Positions 34,703-40,049 of a DNA stretch of 40,049 bases are shown one piece after another; positions within the stretch are counted from its first letter, which is position 1, and each line of letters begins with the position of its first letter. The notes under the pieces are model-generated. The model was not told the DNA's origin. It did not search any database and was given only the letters and a program-made list of their open reading frames with translations. The translations under genes and the position numbers were made by a program. The stretch comes from Welwitschia mirabilis. Its lineage: Eukaryota; Gnetophyta; Gnetopsida; Welwitschiales. The stretch lies in contig JBOZIK010000001.1 in NCBI GenBank assembly GCA_051453625.1, forward strand, positions 236,090,744-236,130,792. The letters are read 5' to 3'.

Positions 34703-34788
34703 GCTAACTCGGGCAAGTTGCGTGTCCGCTGTCCATTACGAGGCGCTCGAATATATCCTTAAAGTCTCGTACTCTCATTTAGAAACAG
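34703..34788 (+). pseudogene. Candidate exon a, copy A
   Basis: Bounded by TTGCTTTTGCAG and CAG/GTATTA, an excellent plant acceptor and a good donor. It is 86 nt here and 88 nt in copy B (37427-37514), so the two cannot both keep the same frame. The frame read from the acceptor gives LTRASCVSAVHYEALEYILK in A and a similar LTRASCVPAAHYEAFEYIR in B before diverging. Product unidentified. Confidence 0.45.
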
Positions 34789-34861
34789 GTATTATAAATC
34801 TCGATATAATTGCGATTCTTGTACTTACTGTGTCATGATATAGAGGTCCGAGGCCCCTGAA

Positions 34862-34946
34862 ATGTCGTTGAGTAGTTTTCCAAGAGCACTTAGGGTTTCG
34901 AACTTTCAATTGAGCAAATCGATTCCTGAATCCCGACAACAAACAG
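34862..34946 (+). pseudogene. Candidate start exon b, copy A
   Basis: Begins with ATG in a GAAATGTCG context and reads MSLSSFPRALRVSNFQLSKS then IPESRQQ, ending CAG/GTGTCA. Copy B has the better context GAAATGGCG and reads MALSSFPKAPRVSNFKFSKS. The Ser/Arg-rich, acid-poor leader would suit an organelle transit peptide (inference). If spliced to the CCAAG acceptor at 35010-35011 (65-nt intron), copy A continues in frame as VSAKSSKGCALIVLCGDSNV and further to a stop at 35131. Copy B enters another frame. Unidentified. Confidence 0.4.
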
Positions 34947-35011
34947 GTGTCATCTCGTCCTGAAACTCTCCCCCATTCTGTTAATCTAATTTATGTCTTC
35001 CTCCTTCCAAG

Positions 35012-35133
35012 TTTCTGCCAAATCTTCCAAAGGATGCGCTTTGATTGTTTTGTGTGGCGATTCCAATGTTTCATCAAAAGAAGTTGTTTCTGTTTCTTGT
35101 GAAGGAGCGCTAAGCAAAGTTGAACGATGCTAA
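35012..35133 (+). pseudogene. Candidate exon c, copy A
   Basis: Open in the frame of exon b after the CCAAG acceptor, ending EGALSKVERC then TAA. It has higher GC and balanced amino-acid use compared with the surroundings. The corresponding DNA in copy B (37743-37870) carries an 11-bp net insertion that changes the frame. An open minus-strand frame also covers this interval (34991-35185; 37716-38045 in B), but it has no better claim. Confidence 0.35.
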
Positions 35134-35190
35134 TGATGGTGTCCACTTCCGGGAGGTCTCTTATTAAAACTGTACAGAGCTTCATAGTTT

Positions 35191-35640
35191 ATGACACTGA
35201 CTCTAGATACAGTGAGAAACGCTCTAATGAGCACTGCACATGAGAAAGAGAAATACCGTACTGAAGCTTTTTCAGATGACTTTAACGCAATTGTGTATCG
35301 GAGACGCATTCAAAAAACTTTATTACAACATTTCATTTTTTATTCACCGTTGAGACCTAAAAATCTGGAGGGTCGTCTCTCCGTATTTCAACAATCGAGA
35401 GTACGGTTGCCGATCAGAATCGCTACTGGAGACAGTCATGAACGATGACAATAAGTACTATTATATGAGCAAAGCAAGAACAATCCAAAAGACGAGCAAA
35501 GAAATTCAAGAAAGCAAAAGAACGCTGTCAAGGCTGAGCAGTTGGAAACAGCGACTATTTTCATCGTACGCCAATGTTTTAATCAAAGATATAGAAAATG
35601 CTCCTGCTGACTCGGTTAGGCTTTAAATACAAAGTATGTG
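35191..35640 (+). pseudogene. Unidentified coding-like blocks d/e, copy A
   Basis: Block d (35194-35310) reads LDTVRNALMSTAHEKEKYRT then EAFSDDFNAIVYRRRIQ. Copy B keeps this frame with substitutions (LDTVRNALMGTAHVKEKYRT). Block e (about 35467-35580) reads SKNNPKDEQRNSRKQKNAVK in one frame, which is open in both copies, while the frame of the 62-codon ORF at 35438 has stops in copy B. Copy A lacks 37 bp present in B at the equivalent of 38131-38167. Lys/Arg-rich, no family recognised. Probably a broken gene. Confidence 0.4.
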
Positions 35641-35719
35641 GCCGGTGCCAATCAGCCAACTAATCAATGCATATCAGGATAGATGTAATGAGAAGAAATG
35701 GTCACTATAAGGAGGATTG

Positions 35720-36600
35720 GCAAATTTCTCACTTGTGTAAGTTTGAAAAGTTGATTTTTCAAACTTCTACGTATTATTTCGGATTTAGAGCGTAGCCTCA
35801 TTTGAAAAAACATTCAAAGGAATTTATCATTTGGGCTTACAAAAGGATAGCCTTTGTTAGTAGAATCTTGGATTGTAAAAAGATTCTCTCATCTTATCAC
35901 GTCCATTGCTTTTATTGTTTGACTCCACCTTATGTTAGAATAAGTAACTAGTTAAGAGAATTTGTTTGGATCTCTCGACCAAGAACAGGCTTGGTTTCAA
36001 AGAGTTGCCTAAGATACATGCTGTAGGCCAACGAAAATGGGTAACTTAGTGGTTCCTTCCTTTTCTATCAAAGGAAAAGCTACTATTGCAAAGTGGATTG
36101 TTAGAACCTCAAGATTTTCCAATGGTGCTTTCTCTTAAGCTGACTTTGTCTCTAAGCATTGCCTTTCACATGTTATCTAAAACACTTGGGCATTCATTAA
36201 GAGATTTTTCGTGACATCTCCCAGAATCCTTAGTAATAAGTCTTTCATTTGGCGCTCAAGTAAGAAGCCTTTCATTTGGCACTTTATGTTAAACACACAA
36301 AATGATCTTCTCAATAAAAGAACAATAATCACTGTAGCCTGGAAGGGCTTGATTCAAATCAATGATGTCTATGCTTCTATTNNNNNNNNNNAATCCTTTT
36401 TGCTAAACTGTATTCAAGATAAGTATAGTGTTTATGGTGAAATTTGGCTATGCTTGTATCTTTCATTAATATATTGTAAATTACAAGATCCCTCTAGGGA
36501 TACAAGTCTTACTTGGCTAAATCCAATTTTTACCAAAAATACTAGGACTTTCATTTGTAATATGGTCTCAATGTCATTCTTACACAGAGATAGATAATGA
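35720..36600 (+). pseudogene. LINE reverse-transcriptase C-terminal fragment, copy A
   Basis: Plus-strand non-LTR retrotransposon relic. FIIWAYKRIAFVSRILDCKK then ILSSYHVHCFYCLTPPY (35829-35935) matches the LINE LxFAGRxL block after the RT palm. LREFVWIS follows (about 35955-35978; family REFIWxS), then VPSFSIKGKATIAKWIVRTS (36050-36110; family GGLGI...NKALLAKWIWR), and then NKSFIW/KPFIWHFMLNTQNDLLNKRT and WKGLIQINDVYASI (36235-36380), up to a 10-N gap, then QDKYSVYG and later FTKNTRTFICNMV. It is the same family as the minus-strand LINE at 12.1-13.2 kb. Stops and frameshifts are present. Confidence 0.7.
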
Positions 36601-37075
36601 AAGCTATTAGTAAAGCAAGCAAAAGAGTAATGAGTAGTAGACAGTGAAATGATATTAGAGATCTAAGAATGGGATATGACATTCAAATTAATATAACAAC
36701 TTCATGGAAAAGTATAAGTACTTAAAATAAAAACATGTAGCTTTACTTTTAAATCATTCACAATGATATAATCGACCATGAACACTAGTGTTCATGTAGT
36801 TCAAGCTCACGCATAATGGCATAATCTCATCCATCATAGACATGAGAGTGACATAACCAAGTCATCTAGCCTTCATAGTAAGAATAAAATAAGCATGAAA
36901 AGTAGGGGTCTCTCAAGATCCATTAAATAAACATTCAAGTTATACAAGCTAGAATGAAAGAGGAGAATCACCAAAATAGATCTTAAAGTAAAAGCATGCA
37001 TTAGTCAATCCTAAGTATAACATGTATGACATTTATAGCTTGATATCAAAATAATGCATTAAAAATATATAACAC
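36601..37075. other. Unassigned right end of duplicated unit, copy A
   Basis: AT-rich sequence downstream of the LINE ORF, shared with 39370-39848. It may be LINE 3'-UTR or unrelated DNA; no poly-A tail was located. It includes the 20-bp palindrome listed separately. Confidence 0.4.
36777..36796. repeat. Perfect 20-bp palindrome
   Basis: CATGAACACTAGTGTTCATG is fully self-complementary. The matching place in copy B (about 39550-39572) reads ATGATCATGAGTGTTCATAT, so the symmetry is lost there. Confidence 0.85.
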
Positions 37076-37426
37076 NNNNNNNNNNNNNNNNNNNNNNNNN
37101 NNNNNNNNNNNNNNNNNNNNNNNNNNNNNNNNNNNNNNNNNNNNNNNNNNNNNNNNNNNNNNNNNNNNNNNNNNNTATATGTATAGTAAATTTCTGATTC
37201 CTTTTAGTTGCTGTTCAGAATACTGCCTAAAACTATCCTCAGCTTTGGCAAACCGTTAGACGCTGGAAGGCATGTAGGAGGACATGTTTCGAGCCCGGCC
37301 TCTCTGCACGAAGTCCTACAGCGCTGTTTCTTCTTGTCTGTGTGCAATGAAGATCGTGAAAAGCAAACAATAAAGATATTCTATGAATCAGAAGCGTAAT
37401 GAGTGTTCTGTGTCTTGCTTTTGCAG

Positions 37427-37514
37427 GCTAACTCGGGCAAGTTGTGTGCCCGCTGCCCATTACGAGGCGTTCGAATATATCCGTGTAAAGTCTCCTATTC
37501 TCATGTGGAAACAG
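37427..37514 (+). pseudogene. Candidate exon a, copy B
   Basis: Same TTGCTTTTGCAG acceptor and CAG/GTGTTA donor as copy A, 88 nt against 86. Upstream, 37208-37399 is open (LPKTILSFGKPLDAGRHVGG), with the first words shared by copy A before its 53-bp duplication breaks the frame. Unidentified. Confidence 0.42.
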
Positions 37515-37588
37515 GTGTTATAAATTTCAATATAATAGAAATTCTTCTACGAACTGTGTTATGATGTAGAGGTCTGAGGCCCCTTGAA

Positions 37589-37672
37589 ATGGCGTTGAGT
37601 AGTTTTCCGAAAGCACCTAGGGTTTCGAACTTTAAATTTAGCAAATCGATTCCCGAATATCGGTACAGACAG
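37589..37672 (+). pseudogene. Candidate start exon b, copy B
   Basis: 28 codons from GAAATGGCG, reading MALSSFPKAPRVSNFKFSKS then IPEYRYRQ, ending exactly at CAG/GTGTCA. The start context is the plant optimum. Downstream frames differ from copy A, so at least one copy is broken. Confidence 0.42.
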
Positions 37673-37939
37673 GTGTCATCTCGTCCTGAAACTTTCTCCC
37701 CGTTCTGTATCTAATTTATGTCTTCCTTCTTCCAAGTTTCTGCCACATCTTCAAAAGAATGCGCTTTGATTGTTCATTTGACTTTTTGTTTAGTGATTTC
37801 AATGTTTCATGGAAAGAGGTTGTTTCTGGTTTTTGTGAAGGAGCGCTAAGCAAAGTTGAACAATGATGATGATGGTGTCCACTTCCTGGAGGTCTCTTAT
37901 TCAAACCGTACAGAACTTCATAGTTTAGGGCGCTGAATC

Positions 37940-38345
37940 TAGATACAGTGAGAAACGCTTTAATGGGCACTGCACATGTGAAAGAGAAATACCGTACTGA
38001 AGCTTTTTCAGATGACTTTAAAGCAATTGTGCATTGGAGACACATTCAAAACGTAAACGCTATTATAACATTTCATTTTTTATTCACCGTTGAGATGTAA
38101 AAATCTGGAGAGTGGTCTGTCCGTATTTCATATGCAGAGGCTACAGAAGAGACTGACGAACGTGTCAACAATCGAGAGTATGGTGGCTGATCAGAATCGC
38201 CATTGGAGACGGTCATGAAGGCGAGAAGTACTATTATTTGAGCAAGGCAGGAACAAACCAAAAGATGAGCAAAGAAATTCGAGAAAGCAAAAGAACGCCG
38301 TAGAGGCTGAGAAGTTGAAAATAGCGACTATTTTCATCGTACGCC
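37940..38345 (+). pseudogene. Unidentified coding-like blocks d/e, copy B
   Basis: Keeps LDTVRNALMGTAHVKEKYRT and EAFSDDFKAIV (about 37940-38035). After an interruption it reads MQRLQKRLTNVSTIESMVAD then QNRHWRR (38131-38214), and KPKDEQRNSRKQKNAVEAEK (38260-38320). A stop and a frameshift lie between the last two. The pieces look like one Lys/Arg-rich helical protein that I cannot name. Confidence 0.4.
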
Positions 38346-38569
38346 AATAATGTAAACTAAGATAAAACTAAGGGTTACAGTAGAGAGTAGGGAAATGCTG
38401 CTGCCGACTCGGCTAGGCTTTAAATACAAAGTATGTGGCTGGTGATTACTAGCCAACTAATTAAAAGGAAAAACATATCAGTTCAGACGTAATGAGAAAA
38501 TGTGCCATTTTCATAGATATTCTGTAAAGTTTTAGATTCAAAATTAACTGGGAAAGCTCAGCTCACTGG

Positions 38570-39365
38570 AGGGAGGATTGGAAAATTTCTTACTTGTGTT
38601 ACTTGGAAAGGAGATTTTTCAAACTTCTACGTATTTCAAAAAGAATTCAAAGGAATGTGTTATTTGGGTTTACAAAAAGATAACCTTTGCTAGTAGAATC
38701 TTGGGTTGTGAAAAGATTCTCTCACCTTATCATCCCCATTGCTCTTTGTGTTTGGCTCCACCTTGTGCTAAAATAAGTAACTAGTTAAGAGAATTCATTT
38801 GGGTCTCTTGACCAAGAAAAGTCTCGGTTTCAAAAAGTTTCGTAAGATACATGCTGCAAGACAACGAAAATGGGTAGCTTAGGGATTCCTTCCTTTTCTC
38901 TTGAAGGAAAAGCTATTGCCGCAAAGTGGATTGTTAGAACCTCAAGGTTTTCTAATGGTGGTTTCTCTTAAATTGCCTTTGTCTCTAAGCATTGCCTTAT
39001 TCACATATTATGTGAAACACTTAGGCATTCATTAAGGGATTTCTTGTGACACCTCCTAGAATCATTAGTAATAAGCTTTTTATTTGGCAATATATGTTAA
39101 ACACACAAACTGATTTTCTTAGTAATAGAATAGCAATTACTCTAGCTTGAAAGGGTTTGATTCAAATCAATGATGTCTATGCTTCTATTGAGAGGGATCC
39201 ACTTTGCTAGCTTTATTCAAGATAAGTATAGTATTTGTTAATGTATGGTAAATCACAAGATCCCTTTAGGTATACAGATCTTGCTTGGCCAAACCTAACT
39301 TTTACCAAAAATATTAGGACTTCCGTTTGTAATATAATGTTAGTGTTATCCTTCCACAGAGATAG
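38570..39365 (+). pseudogene. LINE reverse-transcriptase C-terminal fragment, copy B
   Basis: Counterpart of 35720-36600. It reads VIWVYKKITFASRILGCEKI then LSPYHPHCSLCLAPPC (38660-38770), LREFIWVS (38785-38808) and GSLGIPSFSLEGKAIAAKWI (38874-38934). The GSLGIPSF block is the family's GGLGI motif. After 39,000 it is more eroded (FLFGNICxTHKL; IQDKYSIC near 39215). The frame from 38578 is open for 68 codons, but it starts inside the domain, so it is a relic, not a gene. Confidence 0.7.
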
Positions 39366-40049
39366 ATAACGAAAGCTATCAGTAAAGTAAGCGAAAGAGT
39401 ACAGAGTAGTAGAGAATGAAATGATATTAGAGATTTAGGAATTGCATATAGCATTCAAACTAACATAACAACTTCATGGAAAAGTATAAGTACTTAAAGT
39501 GAAAATATGTATCTTTACTTTTAAATCATTCACAAATGATATAATCCACTATGATCATGAGTGTTCATATAGTCCAAACTCAAGCATAATTGCATAATCT
39601 CATCCATCATAGACAGGAGAGTGATATAACCAAGCCACCTAACCTTCATAGTAAGAATAAAATAAGCATGGCAAGTAGGGGTCTCCCAAGATCTATCAAA
39701 TAAACATTTAAGTTATGCAAGCTAGAATGAAAGAGGAGAATCACCAAAATATATCTTAAAGTAAAACCATGTATTAACCAATTCTAAGTATAATAAATAT
39801 GACATTTACAACTTGATATCAAAGTAATGCACCAAGAACATATAACACTTTATTATCTGAAAAATAAAGCACACAATCTGAAAATGTACTCATGCTAAAC
39901 TAAGAAGTGTCATGCTAGCTTGGTAGCTAGCCCATCTTTATGGGAGGCTTAAAAGGAACTCATGATTAAATCTCCAAGCTCTTTCAAAATGATCTTCTAT
40001 GAAGTGATGTCCTCTAAGTAAAAAGAGACAGGGTACTTATAGGTCAGAA
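39366..40049. other. Right end of window, no recognised gene
   Basis: 39366-39848 is shared with copy A; after 39849 the sequence is new. A short CTAGCTTGGTAGCTAGCC word near 39913-39930 is partly self-complementary. No TE motif or exon was seen before the window ends. Confidence 0.4.

Larger units (their letters stand above)
34000..35650 (+). other. CpG-retaining gene-like island
   Basis: The only part of the window with regular CpG (TCGTGCGATTCT, GACTGCGTG, ACGGAGACG, GGCCGCGCTC, GAGCCCGG, CGAGGCGCTCG). It includes plant-type promoter and splice words. In an otherwise CpG-depleted landscape this points to a region kept unmethylated for long, as around an active promoter, or to a recently arrived gene fragment. 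Its right part belongs to the 2.7-kb duplicated unit. Confidence 0.6.
34408..37075 (+). repeat. 2.7-kb duplicated unit, copy A (gene-like part plus LINE fragment)
   Basis: Colinear with 37176-39848 from TATATGTATA...TTTCTGATTCCTTTTAG to ...CATATAACAC, ending exactly at the 100-N gap 37076-37175. Copies differ by many substitutions and small indels. For example the 53-bp tandem duplication occurs only in A, and 37 bp at 38131-38167 occur only in B. That is more divergence than the other gap-flanking pairs show. Both copies contain the same junction between gene-like DNA and a LINE, so the chimera existed before the duplication. Confidence 0.92.
37176..39848 (+). repeat. 2.7-kb duplicated unit, copy B
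   Basis: Second copy of 34408-37075, starting at the first base after the 100-N gap and running on into unique sequence. It carries one copy of the 53-bp unit (37229 on), a longer block d/e region with the extra 37 bp, and a more eroded LINE part. Confidence 0.92.

Noticed and set aside
37716-38045. 109-codon minus-strand ORF with a His run
   Set aside because: The His run is just GATGATGATGATGG on the plus strand. In copy A the frame is cut to 64 codons, and the plus strand has the better splice and start signals.

Overview
The window is strongly AT-rich eukaryotic nuclear DNA that looks like a land-plant repeat landscape. It holds decayed Ty3/gypsy (Athila/Tat-like), Ty1/copia, LINE and tRNA-derived SINE sequence, plant-type splice signals and a telo-box. 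There is no operon, no prokaryotic gene and no intact long ORF. Coding relics are riddled with TAA/TAG/TGA, many at positions where Gln is expected, and CpG is scarce outside one island. This fits long-term cytosine methylation and C-to-T decay. The species cannot be named from sequence alone; a low-GC seed plant (a Welwitschia-like or similarly AT-rich genome) is a guess. The sequence is a draft scaffold with 19 N runs, nine of them exactly 100 bases.

Layout. 1-2360: plus-strand Ty3/gypsy pol relic (RT/RNase H connection, RNase H, integrase, integrase C-terminal module), with its last 0.4 kb present twice around a gap. 3.2-5.85 kb: no gene, diverged tandem and dispersed repeats. About 5.87-8.77 kb: minus-strand Ty1/copia relic (integrase high, RT low). 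12.1-13.16 kb and 26.65 to about 27 kb: two halves of one minus-strand LINE ORF. 13,161-26,643: a single large LTR retrotransposon lying between those halves, with about 2.1-kb LTRs, a decayed initiator-Met primer-binding site, a polypurine tract and 5-bp ATGTA target duplications. Removing it with one ATGTA restores the LINE reading frame across the junction. Its interior has no RT or integrase I can recognise, so it is LARD-like, and it carries a SINE-like tRNA relic. About 28.6-32.3 kb: a second minus-strand Ty1/copia relic. About 34.0-35.65 kb: the only CpG-retaining, gene-like island (telo-box, splice acceptors, ATGGC-type starts, candidate short exons). This island plus an adjoining LINE C-terminal fragment forms a 2.7-kb unit present twice (34.4-37.08 and 37.18-39.85 kb).

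The clearest biological result is the nested insertion (LARD-like element into a LINE ORF, SINE-like relic inside the LARD). The main technical warning is that at least seven 100-N gaps are flanked by direct repeats that end exactly at the gap. This suggests unresolved assembly overlaps or haplotypes, so every tandem duplication here must be read with that in mind. I found no convincing undescribed biological system beyond the unidentified coding-like segments listed.
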